Below are positions 1 to 8,089 of a stretch of 64,000 nucleotides of DNA, in pieces (position 1 is the stretch's first letter; every line of letters starts with the position of its first letter). The position numbers and the translations under genes are program-made. The stretch lies in NCBI GenBank assembly GCA_018268355.1, contig JAFDWR010000004.1, positions 62,404 through 126,403 of the forward strand, in the 5' to 3' direction. The DNA comes from Armatimonadota bacterium. Lineage in GTDB: Bacteria; Armatimonadota; Fimbriimonadia; Fimbriimonadales; Fimbriimonadaceae. The notes under the pieces are model-generated. The model worked only from the letters and a program-made list of their open reading frames with translations. It did not search any database and was not told where the DNA came from.

Positions 1-225
1 GATGATGTTCGAATCCTTCTTGGTGCCCGTCGTATTGGCGGTCAGGGTCGAGACGAAGTTCTCGTCGACGATGATCGTCAGGAGGTCGCCTACCTTCGTC
101 GCGGTTCGGTCGACGAACGGGTTGCGGATGCGGTCGGGAACGAGCGAGCCGTCGTTGTCGAGGCTGTTCGTCTGGGCGACGCCAAGGCTCGACGCGAGGG
201 CGAGCAGAATCCAAATCTTCTTCAT
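1..225 (-). CDS. flgH: Flagellar L-ring protein FlgH, N-terminal part (runs off left edge)
   Basis: The first 75 codons of a leftward gene are present. A signal peptide (MKKIWILLALASSLGVAQ) is followed by a segment reading VGDLLTIIVDEN near residues 46-57, a hallmark of FlgH proteins. FlgH forms the ring around the flagellar rod in the outer membrane, so its presence argues for a diderm envelope. The start ATG (225-223) overlaps the flgA stop as ATGA, and a GGAGG ribosome site lies just upstream, inside the end of flgA. There is no classical lipobox Cys at the end of the signal peptide, unlike enterobacterial FlgH, which is a lipoprotein. The call rests on the conserved N-terminal motif and the operon position only. 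Confidence 0.8.
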   Translation of the reverse strand, partial: MKKIWILLALASSLGVAQTNSLDNDGSLVPDRIRNPFVDRTATKVGDLLTIIVDENFVSTLTANTTGTKKDSNII

Positions 226-1427
226 AGTTGAACCTCCAGGGTTTGGGCGTCCTTGAGAACGCCGGTGACAACGGTGCCGTTATCGAGCTTTGCGCTCACG
301 GTTTCTCCGATCCAAGCGCTACCGGCGAGCTTGCCTTCGGTGCTCACGCTCGCCCCGCCGAGACGCATGATGATCTTCACCTTCGTGCCGCTCGGGAGGC
401 TGACAAAGCCACCGGCGGGAGCAAGGCCGATCATGCGCGTCTGCTTCACCTGGCCATCGACGAGAATCTGAATGCCGACCGTGATCGACTGCGGCGACTT
501 GTTGACCGACATCACCTTGATCTGCAGCTCACCGTTCGGGAGCTTGAGCGCGCCGGGATCGGTGGTGAACGTCAGGTCGGGCAGGCTGGGGTACTTCGCC
601 TTGGCCGCTCCGAGTGCAACCTCAAGCTGCTTTTCAACGGTCAGGTACTGTGCCGCTCGCGTGATCTTCGCCATCGGGAACGGGCCGAGCTTCACCTTGT
701 CGACGTCGATGCCCGCTGCGCGGAGCTGCATGAGCACGAAGTTGCGGTCGAGGCCGCGAGAGACGCCAAACGCGGGGGATCGCCCCAGGTTGACGCTGCC
801 GAGCTTTTCGACCTCTTCGGGCTTGCCGTGAATCTCAGCGACCTCGGCGAGGGTGAACGATTCACCGCTCACCGTGCTTTCGGGTCGCACGACGATCTCG
901 GCGGGGCCGGTCCACGACGACTCAACCGGCGTCTTGATGGTCTTGGGCGAAATCTGCGGCTGGGCCGTCTGCTTCGGCTTCGGTTCGGCTTGCTTGGGCT
1001 TGGGTTCCGGCTGCTTGATCGGCGTCGTTTTGCCGCCTTCGCGTCGAATCACGCCCCAATCGTCCTCTCCGGGGCTACCGAGCTGGGGACGATCAATTGA
1101 GATCGTGTAGCGGCCGTCGGTCGTGGTCGACTTGAGTCGTCCGAGCACGAGTCGGCCCACTTCCGCCTTTCCTCCTGCCGTGATCGCAAAGATGTGGCCT
1201 TCGAGGTCGCAGTCGAGCGCGGTAGCGTCGCCGGGAACGAAGATCTTTGGAAGCGGCTCTGCGCCACCAATGTCGCGCAGGCGTCCCTCGACCACCTCGA
1301 AGGTCGCGGTGGCGGCAAACACCACTCGGCCATCGCGGCACAGTCGAAGGTAGCCCTCGCCATCCACCCGAAGCGTCAGCTTGGGAGGGGTGAGCAGGGT
1401 CAGCAGGAAGAGGCTAGACGTGATCAT
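222..1427 (-). CDS. flgA: Flagellar P-ring assembly protein FlgA with a FlgG-like N-terminal domain
   Basis: The product is 401 aa, well above the usual 220-250 aa of FlgA. Residues 1-13 form a short signal peptide. Residues about 18-100 follow the pattern of the FlgE/F/G rod-hook domain: VDGEGYLRL parallels the INGPGFFQV of the neighbouring FlgG, and the following DG, P-x-I-x-(V/I)P and G-x-(I/V) positions also line up. A Lys/Pro/Gln-rich linker covers about 135-165. The remainder matches the FlgA chaperone part with its SAF-like fold, ending in the SAW-x-GE-x-(V/I) and VTG motifs. FlgA acts in the periplasm on P-ring assembly. It sits between flgG (stop/start share one base) and flgH (4-base overlap), so it is translationally coupled. 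Confidence 0.85.
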   Translation of the reverse strand: MITSSLFLLTLLTPPKLTLRVDGEGYLRLCRDGRVVFAATATFEVVEGRLRDIGGAEPLPKIFVPGDATALDCDLEGHIFAITAGGKAEVGRLVLGRLKSTTTDGRYTISIDRPQLGSPGEDDWGVIRREGGKTTPIKQPEPKPKQAEPKPKQTAQPQISPKTIKTPVESSWTGPAEIVVRPESTVSGESFTLAEVAEIHGKPEEVEKLGSVNLGRSPAFGVSRGLDRNFVLMQLRAAGIDVDKVKLGPFPMAKITRAAQYLTVEKQLEVALGAAKAKYPSLPDLTFTTDPGALKLPNGELQIKVMSVNKSPQSITVGIQILVDGQVKQTRMIGLAPAGGFVSLPSGTKVKIIMRLGGASVSTEGKLAGSAWIGETVSAKLDNGTVVTGVLKDAQTLEVQL

Positions 1428-2215
1428 TATCGCTTGAGCTGGTTGAGAGTGCCGAGCATGTCGTCGGAGGTCTGGATCGCCTTCGAGTTGATCTCGTAAG
1501 CGCGTTGAGCGGTGATCATCTTCACCATCTCTTCGACCACCTGCACGTTCGAACCTTCGAGGAAGGTGCTTCGCAGCGTGCCGATGCCAGCGGTGCCAGG
1601 AACGCCGTTCGTCGGGTCACCGCTCGATCCACCGCGAGCGAAGAGGTTCTGGCCGATCTTGGTGAGACCGGTCGGATTCGGGAACGTCGTGAGTTCGATC
1701 GTGCCGAGCTGCTGCGGGTCGTTCGAATCGGGGAGGATCGCGCTGACGATGCCGGTTTCGCTGATATCGATGGCGCGTGCCCCGGCAGGAATCGTGATCG
1801 ACGGGACGAGCGGGTAGCCGTCCGAGGTCACGAGCAGTCCGCTCGCGTCTCGCTTAAAGCTGCCATCCCGCGTGTAATAGATGTTGCCGTCCGGGCGCTG
1901 GACCTGGAAGAAGCCGGGGCCGTTGATCGCGAGATCGGTGGCGTTGCCCGTGCTCTGGAGCGGACCCATCGCGAAGTTCGAGACGCTCGCGGTGAACATC
2001 GTTCCCAAACCGATCTGGGTGGCGACCGGCGAAACGCTGGTGGCACCCGTGTTCACGCCCGAAGCGCGAAACGTCTGATACATCAGGTCTTGGAACTCCG
2101 CGCGGTTACCCTTAAACGCGGTGGTGTTCACGTTCGCGAGGTTGTTCGCGATCGTGTCGAGATTGTATTGTTGAGCGACCATTCCGGTCGCCGCTGTATT
2201 CAGTGCACGCATCAT
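1427..2215 (-). CDS. flgG: Flagellar distal rod protein FlgG
   Basis: The product is 262 aa, the standard FlgG length. The N-terminus (MMRALNTAATGMVAQQ, then LDTIANNLANVNTTAFK) is the conserved rod/hook D0 helix with its ANNLANVNT-FK signature. The C-terminus (EEMVKMITAQRAYEINSKA) is the matching conserved helix. FlgG builds the distal rod of the basal body outside the inner membrane and is exported by the flagellar type III apparatus, so it has no signal peptide. It is preceded by a 146-nt gap after flgF that can fold into several hairpins. Two adjacent ATG codons are possible starts. Confidence 0.95.
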   Translation of the reverse strand: MMRALNTAATGMVAQQYNLDTIANNLANVNTTAFKGNRAEFQDLMYQTFRASGVNTGATSVSPVATQIGLGTMFTASVSNFAMGPLQSTGNATDLAINGPGFFQVQRPDGNIYYTRDGSFKRDASGLLVTSDGYPLVPSITIPAGARAIDISETGIVSAILPDSNDPQQLGTIELTTFPNPTGLTKIGQNLFARGGSSGDPTNGVPGTAGIGTLRSTFLEGSNVQVVEEMVKMITAQRAYEINSKAIQTSDDMLGTLNQLKR

Positions 2216-2361
2216 GGCGGGTCGGTTTTTCCTGACCTTCGGAGCCCCCTCTGGGGCACCTCGGGCCTAAGTTGTTCTTCCGCCAATCCTTGCGATCTTT
2301 GGCTCTGCGCAGTCCGTCGCAGGGCCTTGCTTCCTAGCCAATCCGGCTAGGTCCAGCGTTC
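2216..2361 (-). other. Structured non-coding leader between flgF and flgG
   Basis: This gap is long for an otherwise tightly packed operon. On the transcribed strand it can form a 7-bp stem with 5-nt loop (CCTAGCC/GGCTAGG, 2333-2351), a hairpin capped by a GCAA tetraloop around 2285-2302, and a GC-rich hairpin near 2242-2262, just before the flgG start. It could be a processing or translational control element. I could not match it to a known riboswitch. Confidence 0.4.
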
Positions 2362-3096
2362 TTATCGCTCAGAGAGGCTTTGGATGAGTCGTTGCGTCAG
2401 TTCGTCTTGTTGAGTGATCGACTTCTGCGAGATTTCGAAGGTCCGCCCAATCGTGATCAGGTTGATCATCGACTCGACGGGATTGACATTGGATTGCTCA
2501 AGCGCACCCTGGCGAACGAGGACGTCGCGGGTGTCGAGGAGCAGGGGGTTGCCAACGGCTCGGTAGAGGCTGCTGCCCACCTTGGCCATCTGGCCGTCAT
2601 AGATCGCGATTTCGGCGACTTGGCGACCGCCGACGCTGACCGCGCCGGTTTGGCTGATTTCGATCTGGCCCTGGGGCACGGTGATCGGGTTGCCGCGCCG
2701 GTCGAGAACGGGGTTTCCGCTCACATCAACGATCTGGCGCTGAGCATCGAGGGTGAAGTTGCCCGCCCTCGTGTACATCGTTTGACCGCCACGATCCACC
2801 GCGAACCACCCACGCGGCGAATCGATGGCAAGGTCGAGCGGGTTCCCCGTTGTGGAGACCGTCCCGCGGTCAAAAATCGTGAATTCGGCGACGGGAACCG
2901 CGCCATTTCCGATGGATCCGAGGATTCGGCCATCGCCGCCATTGCTGGCCATGACCCGCTCCATCGCTTCGGCAAACGCGAAGCCGTCCCGCTTGTATCC
3001 GGTCGTGGTTGAGTTCGCCAGATTGTTCGCGGTGACATCCAGCCACTGCTGCATCGTCCGCAGTCCGGTGGCTCCAGTGTAAACGCCTCGGTTCAT
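2362..3096 (-). CDS. flgF: Flagellar rod protein of the FlgF/FlgG family
   Basis: The product is 244 aa with the rod-protein architecture: N-terminal helix MNRGVYTGATGLRTMQQ with VTANNLANSTTTGYKRD, a central hook-like domain (the A-x-D-SP-GWFAVD segment, typical of FlgF/G), and C-terminal ESMINLITIGRTFEISQKSI. It forms part of the proximal rod of the flagellar basal body. FlgF is favoured over a second FlgG because it precedes flgG in the operon. It is preceded by an AAGGTGGG ribosome site directly before ATG. Upstream lies the terminator of the protease gene, so the flg operon has its own promoter or receives readthrough. Confidence 0.88.
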   Translation of the reverse strand: MNRGVYTGATGLRTMQQWLDVTANNLANSTTTGYKRDGFAFAEAMERVMASNGGDGRILGSIGNGAVPVAEFTIFDRGTVSTTGNPLDLAIDSPRGWFAVDRGGQTMYTRAGNFTLDAQRQIVDVSGNPVLDRRGNPITVPQGQIEISQTGAVSVGGRQVAEIAIYDGQMAKVGSSLYRAVGNPLLLDTRDVLVRQGALEQSNVNPVESMINLITIGRTFEISQKSITQQDELTQRLIQSLSER

Positions 3097-3143
3097 CCCA
3101 CCTTCAGCTTCGGCAGGTAGGAATGCGGGGATTAGGGTGGAAA

Positions 3144-3179
3144 GTTGGCAATCGACTTTAGGTTTTGCCGATTGCCAAC
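3144..3179 (-). terminator. Terminator-like hairpin after the PEP-CTERM protease gene
   Basis: A perfect 11-bp inverted repeat (GTTGGCAATCG / CGATTGCCAAC) with a 14-nt loop lies directly downstream of the leftward protease gene and upstream of flgF. The flanking AAAG/CTTT bases extend it. It would separate the two transcription units. Confidence 0.6.
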
Positions 3180-3189
3180 CTTTCTAAGC

Positions 3190-4032
3190 TCAGCGAGCCT
3201 TGCGGCGGCGAGCCAACGCCGCGAGGCCGAGGCCAATCGCAAGCATGCTCGTCGGTTCCGGCACCGCGTTCGTCGTGATCCAGGTCCGGATGTTCGACGC
3301 CGTCACGTCAATCGCGCCGCTGCCGAAATACGCCGTGCCCGCGGGGATGTTGACGCCGCCCGTCGGGAAGGACCAGCCCGGATTCGCGGAGGCGAAGCCG
3401 AAGTCGGGAAGAGCGGGCGGTGCACCGGTGTAGCCCGACGTGAGGTTGAAGATAAAGCTGTTGATGCCGATCAGCTGGCCGGACGAATTGAACCAACCGC
3501 CGCCCGAGTCGCCGCCAACGAGGACCGAATCGCCCGCCGAAGCAATGTAGGAAAGGTGCGAGTTGCCAATCGTCCCAACGAACTGGAAGTCGTCGAGCGT
3601 GTTCTGGCCCGCACGTCGCGTTCCCGCGCCAATCGTCTGGTTGTAGCCGGTGTTGGTTGCGTTCACCACGCCGCTACCGCCGAAGCCGACCATTGTGATC
3701 GTCGAGTTCAGAGGGGCCGAGGTCGCCACGTTATAGAAGCCCGGCAGCGTCTGATTCAGGTTCACCAACAGGAGGTCGGGCGAATCCGGATTGACGAACG
3801 AGTTCAACGCGGTGTAGGTGTTCGAGCCGAGCACGAAGCTGCCCGCACCGACGTGGGCGGCGGTAAGCACCGTCCGCGGTCCAATTGCGACCGCCGAAGC
3901 ACCATTCATCTGGCCAACCCACTGCCAGGTCGTATCGGCGGGGTTAGGGAGCGTGGTCGACGTGGTCGCAATCACCGACCATCCCGACACCGCCAACGAG
4001 AAAACGAGTCCAACAACTACAAAACGCTTCAA
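3190..4032 (-). CDS. Secreted trypsin-like serine protease with PEP-CTERM sorting signal
   Basis: The start used is TTG at 4032, which gives a clean signal peptide (MKRFVVVGLVFSLAVSGWSVIA) and a 280-aa protein. The in-frame ATG at 4071 lies upstream and would bury the hydrophobic segment. The chymotrypsin-fold triad is visible: His60 in VLTAAH, Asp86 in SPDLLLV and Ser176 in GGDSGGG. The C-terminus has VPEPTSM, a hydrophobic stretch and an Arg-rich tail (ARRRKAR), a complete PEP-CTERM sorting signal. In known systems exosortase cleaves this signal during export to the envelope. No exosortase gene lies in the window. The gene is divergent from typA. A protease carrying PEP-CTERM is less usual than a structural protein. 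The substrate is unknown. Confidence 0.8.
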   Translation of the reverse strand: MKRFVVVGLVFSLAVSGWSVIATTSTTLPNPADTTWQWVGQMNGASAVAIGPRTVLTAAHVGAGSFVLGSNTYTALNSFVNPDSPDLLLVNLNQTLPGFYNVATSAPLNSTITMVGFGGSGVVNATNTGYNQTIGAGTRRAGQNTLDDFQFVGTIGNSHLSYIASAGDSVLVGGDSGGGWFNSSGQLIGINSFIFNLTSGYTGAPPALPDFGFASANPGWSFPTGGVNIPAGTAYFGSGAIDVTASNIRTWITTNAVPEPTSMLAIGLGLAALARRRKAR

Positions 4033-4140
4033 AGCAACACCATCCCACGTTAGACGTGAGTCAGAAACCATTTTAGCGAAGGTTTTGTGCCAAACCCAAG
4101 TTTTGAACCCAAAAAGATTGCTGGTCTTCGGCGAGTTCTC

Positions 4141-4156
4141 AGGTTCATTTGAACCT
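4141..4156. promoter_or_regulatory. Palindrome between protease gene and typA
   Basis: AGGTTCATTTGAACCT is a perfect 7-2-7 inverted repeat in the divergent intergenic region, about 22 bp before the typA -10 box. Its complement shares the 14-mer AGGTTCAAATGAAC with the oriC candidate (26836-26849). It could be an operator, but no regulator is known. Confidence 0.35.
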
Positions 4157-4177
4157 GGACCAAAACCGCCGGGGCGG

Positions 4178-4183
4178 TACACT
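4178..4183 (+). promoter_or_regulatory. -10 box of typA
   Basis: TACACT lies 7 nt before the typA ATG and there is no Shine-Dalgarno sequence. This fits a leaderless transcript. Confidence 0.65.
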
Positions 4184-4190
4184 CTCCCGC

Positions 4191-6020
4191 ATGGCCTCCC
4201 CCATCCGCAACATAGGGATCATTGCGCACGTCGACCATGGCAAGACCACCCTCGTCGACGCAATCTTCAAGCAGGCAGGCCTGTTTCGAGAAAACCAGCA
4301 CATGGCGGACCGCGTCATGGACAGCAACGAGCTCGAACGAGAAAAGGGAATCACCATCCTCTCCAAGGTCGCGAGCTGCCGCTACAAAGACCTGAAGATC
4401 AACATCGTCGACACCCCCGGCCACGCCGATTTTGGTGGTGAAGTGGAGCGCGTCCTCAGCATGGTCGATGGCGTTCTGCTCATCGTCGATGCCCAAGAAG
4501 GGCCGATGCCCCAGACCCGATTTGTGCTCAAGAAGGCGTTCGAGAACGGCCTGAAGCCGATCGTCTGCATCAACAAGATCGACCGCGAGCACGCCCGTCC
4601 GCTCTGGGCCTACGACAAGACGATTGACCTCTTCATCGACCTTGGCGCAAGCGAAGAAGACCTCTTCTTCCCCCACCTTTACACCTCGGGTTCGGGCGGC
4701 TTTGCCCGCGTCTCGCCCGATGGCGGCGAAAAGGACATGCGCGAGCTCTTTGAGATGATCGCCAACGCCGTTCCGCCTCCCCGCGTCGAAGCCGAAGGCC
4801 CCTTTCTCCTCCAGGTCAACAACCTCGATTACAGCGACTACCTGGGCCGCATGTTCGGCGGAAAGGTTCTGCGTGGCGAAGTGAAGGTCGGTGACCGACT
4901 TGAGCTCAGCCGCGATGGCGCGGATAAGAAGACCGGATTCAACGTCACCAAGCTCTGGGTTTACGAGGGTCTGGCCCTCCGCGAAGTCGAAAGCGTGAAG
5001 GCGGGCGAGATCGCGATGCTCGCGGGCCTCGACGGCGTTCTCATCAGCGACACGATTGCCCACCCCGACACCACCGCCCCGCTCGCCGCGATCAAGGTGG
5101 AGCCAAGCACGCTCAGCATGAGCTTCTATGCCAACAACTCGCCTCTCGCGGGCAAGGACGGCGGCAAGTTCCTCACCATCCACAAGATTCGCGACCGAAT
5201 CGAGAAGGAAGAGGCGGTCTCGGTGAGCGTGAAGGTCGACAGCGATTCGTCGTCCGACTCGGTGAAGGTCAAGGCTCGCGGCGAACTCCAGCTTGCCATC
5301 CTCATCGAAACTATGCGACGCGAGGGCTACGAAATGCAGATCTCCCGCCCGCAGGTCATCTTCCAGCGCGTCGATGGCGAAGTGCATGAGCCGTACGAGA
5401 CGGTTACTCTCGAACTCCCGACCGACGCGGTCGGCGACGTCATGGAAGAGCTCGCCCGGCGACGCGGCGACCTCAAGGACATGGCCTCGCAGGAGAACGG
5501 CACCACCCGGCTCGAATATTCGATCCCCACGCGCGGCCTCATCGGCTTCCGCTCGGCCTACCTCACGATGACCCGCGGCCTTGGCATCCTTGGCTCGATC
5601 TTCGATGGCTACGGACCGTACAAGGGCGAAGTCGTCAACCGGACCACCGGCTCGCTCATCGTCAAGGATCCGGGCAAGCTCACCCGCTATGCCTACGAAG
5701 ACATCCAGGAGCGAGGATCCTTGTTCTATCCGGTCGGCACCGATGTCTACGGCGGCATGATCGTCGGCGCTTGTAGCCGCGACGAAGACATGGTCGTCAA
5801 CGCCACGAAGGAAAAGCACGCCACCAACATGCGGTCGGCGACCAGCGATGCAACGAGCGTGCTCGACTCGCACCGCGAGTTCTCGCTCGAACAAGCGCTT
5901 TCTTGGCTCCGCGACGATGAGCTGCTTGAGGTCACTCCAAAGCAGCTGCGATTCCGAAAGAAGATTCTCGACCACAGCGAGCGACGAGTTGCTGAGCGAC
6001 GATCCGAACTCCCCGTCTGA
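4191..6020 (+). CDS. typA: Ribosome-associated GTPase TypA/BipA
   Basis: The product is 609 aa, the usual TypA length. The translation-factor GTPase motifs are at G1 AHVDHGKT (12-19), G2 EKGITI (51-56), G3 DTPGH (74-78) and G4 NKID (128-131). The later region carries the EF-G-like domain III/V sequences and the TypA-specific C-terminal domain (for example [15 protein letters not shown] and [13 protein letters not shown]). TypA binds ribosomes and supports large-subunit assembly and stress growth. ATG 4191 is chosen over the longer frame because it gives [17 protein letters not shown] directly and sits 7 nt after a TACACT -10 box. The 3' end overlaps the next gene. Confidence 0.97.
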   Translation: MASPIRNIGIIAHVDHGKTTLVDAIFKQAGLFRENQHMADRVMDSNELEREKGITILSKVASCRYKDLKINIVDTPGHADFGGEVERVLSMVDGVLLIVDAQEGPMPQTRFVLKKAFENGLKPIVCINKIDREHARPLWAYDKTIDLFIDLGASEEDLFFPHLYTSGSGGFARVSPDGGEKDMRELFEMIANAVPPPRVEAEGPFLLQVNNLDYSDYLGRMFGGKVLRGEVKVGDRLELSRDGADKKTGFNVTKLWVYEGLALREVESVKAGEIAMLAGLDGVLISDTIAHPDTTAPLAAIKVEPSTLSMSFYANNSPLAGKDGGKFLTIHKIRDRIEKEEAVSVSVKVDSDSSSDSVKVKARGELQLAILIETMRREGYEMQISRPQVIFQRVDGEVHEPYETVTLELPTDAVGDVMEELARRRGDLKDMASQENGTTRLEYSIPTRGLIGFRSAYLTMTRGLGILGSIFDGYGPYKGEVVNRTTGSLIVKDPGKLTRYAYEDIQERGSLFYPVGTDVYGGMIVGACSRDEDMVVNATKEKHATNMRSATSDATSVLDSHREFSLEQALSWLRDDELLEVTPKQLRFRKKILDHSERRVAERRSELPV

Positions 6021-6507
6021 GAAAAAGCTCACCGAAACCGAGCAGAAGGCGCTCACCGATGCCCTTCTGCTCGAGGTGATGCGCGACTTTCCCATCCCCA
6101 CCGCCCCGAAAATCGTGTGGAAGAACCTGCGCGTGTCGGCGGGGCTTGCCCTTTATCTTGAGAACGAGATTCGGCTGTCCAAGCGCATCCTCGACACCGA
6201 AGACAAGGTCCGGGAGACCTTCCTCCACGAATACGCCCACCTTCTTGCGTTTGCGCGCCATGGTCGAGCGGGCGCGGGTCACGGAAAGCCTTGGAAGGAT
6301 GCCATGCGCGAGCTCGGACTCGATCCGCAAGTTCGTCACCGCTACGCGGTCGAGCGTAACGAAAAGCGTCAACAAGTCCTCTATGTTTGTAAGAGGTGCG
6401 GACTCGAGTTCGTGCGCGGCCGTCGATTCCCTCGGGGACGAAGGGTGATGCATGTCTCTTGCGGCGGCCTCCTAAAATTGGTAGGTCTGAAACGAAAAGA
6501 CCTTTAG
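5989..6507 (+). CDS. SprT-like zinc metalloprotease
   Basis: With TTG 5989 as start the product is 172 aa. It has the gluzincin-type motif HEYAH (about residues 80-84) in a helix, followed by HG-x-PWKDAM and a C-terminal zinc-ribbon pair (CKRCG, then C in VSCGG). This is the SprT/YggI layout related to eukaryotic Spartan proteases. The frame stays open back to 5848 inside typA, so the start is uncertain; TTG 5989 or CTG 5992 gives a short overlap with typA, while GTG 6076 would remove the first helix. Translation is probably coupled to typA. The cellular role of bacterial SprT proteins is poorly defined; a link to DNA-protein crosslinks is by analogy only. Confidence 0.8.
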   Translation: MLSDDPNSPSEKKLTETEQKALTDALLLEVMRDFPIPTAPKIVWKNLRVSAGLALYLENEIRLSKRILDTEDKVRETFLHEYAHLLAFARHGRAGAGHGKPWKDAMRELGLDPQVRHRYAVERNEKRQQVLYVCKRCGLEFVRGRRFPRGRRVMHVSCGGLLKLVGLKRKDL

Positions 6508-6550
6508 CTTTTAACTTTTTGCAAAGGAATGCGTATCAGGAGTTGAAGCC

Positions 6551-8089
6551 GTGTGGATCGCTAACGCTGACCGAAGTCGTATTGTCGATCAACTTGCCGA
6601 AGCCGAGTTTGGATTGACATCAAACGTGCTCATGGAGCGCGCTGGTTGCGCTGTGTTTGACGTTGTTCGCGAGGTCCTTCCTCGGGGCGGGCGCATCGTT
6701 GTTCAGTGTGGCAAAGGTCACAACGGCGGCGACGGATTTGTGGTTGCTCGCCTCGCCAAAGAGGCTGGCTATGGCGTCGATTGTCTCGTTGCCGCCACCG
6801 AAGCCGACCTCAAGCCCTCCACCCGCGAACAGTGTGAGCTTGCCCGCGCGGCGGGCGTCGAACCGATCTTTTCCGACGAGCCGCGTTGGTCGCGCCGACA
6901 GGAGCTGATCGGCTGCCGCGATCTCGTCGTCGATGCCCTGCTGGGTTCGGGCGGCGAACATTCGGTGACCGGTCCGATCCGAACTGCGATTGAGGCGATC
7001 AACCGAAGCGGCGTCCCCGTGCTCAGCGTCGACGTGCCGAGCGGCATCCATTGCGACACCGGCGAGGAGCTCGGCGAGAGCATCTGGGCGATGCGCACGG
7101 TCACGATTGGCCAGCCCAAGCCTTATCTCTTCCAAGGCCTTGGCCTCGAACATGCCGGCTTTTGGACCGTCGCCGACATCGGCTATCCCGACGAACTTCT
7201 CGAAGATCCCACCGACGCGCGACTTCTCGATGCCGCATGGGTCGGCAATCTCCTCCCCGAGCGACGACGCGCCAGCCACAAGGGCGAAAACGGCAACGTG
7301 CTCGTGGTGGCGGGAAGTAGTCGAATGCGCGGCGCGGCGGTGCTCGCCGCGAAAGGTGCGCTTCGTGCAGGCGCTGGACTCGTCACCGTCGCTGGTGTGC
7401 AGAGCGTCCTCGAAGCGGTCGCCGCCCAGATTCCCGAGGCCTTGCTGTTCCCGCTTCCCGAGCGCGATGGCGTCATCTCTGCCGATGCGGCCAAACTCCT
7501 CATCGATTCCCAAAACCGCTACTTCTCTTGCCTCTTCGGACCCGGAATGACCCACGAAGAGCCCGCGCTGGAGTTCCTCAAGAAGGTTTGGAGCGAGTGG
7601 ACCCGGCCGACCGTTATTGATGCCGACGCCCTCAATGCGATCGCGCTTGGCGTTCCGCTCCCGCGCGTCCCGTGTGTCCTCACCCCGCACCCCGGCGAGA
7701 TGAGCCGCCTACTCGAACTCAGCATCGCCGAGTGTCAGGCTGATCGGTTCCACACCGTCCGCCACGCGGTCAGCAAGTTCGGCCAATGCGTGCTCCTCAA
7801 GGGTCCCTACAGCATCGTCGGCGACCACGGTCAGCCGATGGCGGTGAACTGCACCGGCAACTCGGGCATGGCGAGCGGTGGCATGGGCGATGTCCTCACC
7901 GGCATCATCGCCACGCTGATGGCCCAAGAGCTGCCGCCCTACTATGCGGCGAGCTGCGCGATGTACTGGCACGGCCTTGCCGCCGACCATTGTGCGAACC
8001 AAATTGGACCGATTGGCTTCTCTGCCCGCGATGTGGCCTTGGCACTTCCCGCCGCTCGCGCTAAAATCACGGCAAGTTGCGAATCCTAA
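6551..8089 (+). CDS. nnrD: Bifunctional NAD(P)H-hydrate epimerase / ADP-dependent NAD(P)H-hydrate dehydratase
   Basis: The product is 512 aa, typical of the fused enzyme that repairs hydrated NAD(P)H. The N-terminal epimerase (YjeF_N) half has GKGHNGGDGFV (54-64), DALLGSG (128-134) and DVPSGIHCDTG (161-171). The C-terminal ribokinase-like dehydratase half has HPGEMSRLL and ends with the catalytic NSGMASGGMGDVLTG motif around residue 443. The cofactor is ADP (or ATP) in this family. The start is GTG 6551 with CAGGAG just upstream. The last 13 bases overlap the next gene. Both activities appear intact, so the symbol could equally be nnrE-nnrD. Confidence 0.95.
   Translation: MWIANADRSRIVDQLAEAEFGLTSNVLMERAGCAVFDVVREVLPRGGRIVVQCGKGHNGGDGFVVARLAKEAGYGVDCLVAATEADLKPSTREQCELARAAGVEPIFSDEPRWSRRQELIGCRDLVVDALLGSGGEHSVTGPIRTAIEAINRSGVPVLSVDVPSGIHCDTGEELGESIWAMRTVTIGQPKPYLFQGLGLEHAGFWTVADIGYPDELLEDPTDARLLDAAWVGNLLPERRRASHKGENGNVLVVAGSSRMRGAAVLAAKGALRAGAGLVTVAGVQSVLEAVAAQIPEALLFPLPERDGVISADAAKLLIDSQNRYFSCLFGPGMTHEEPALEFLKKVWSEWTRPTVIDADALNAIALGVPLPRVPCVLTPHPGEMSRLLELSIAECQADRFHTVRHAVSKFGQCVLLKGPYSIVGDHGQPMAVNCTGNSGMASGGMGDVLTGIIATLMAQELPPYYAASCAMYWHGLAADHCANQIGPIGFSARDVALALPAARAKITASCES
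8062..8067 (+). promoter_or_regulatory. -10-like box before the first FHA gene
   Basis: TAAAAT lies 9 nt before the TTG start at 8077, inside the end of nnrD. It could give an internal near-leaderless transcript. Confidence 0.4.

Noticed and set aside
2216-2361. c-di-GMP-I riboswitch
   Set aside because: The conserved core around the ligand (GCACAGGGCAAACC and GACGCAAAGCC) is absent, although hairpins and a GNRA loop are present.
4050-6101. Long open frame (683 codons) opposite typA
   Set aside because: It is the antisense shadow of typA in a GC-rich gene; its translation is Asp/Glu/Val/Ala-rich with no motif. The same applies to the long antisense frames opposite alaS, valS, priA, lpdA and the VWA gene.
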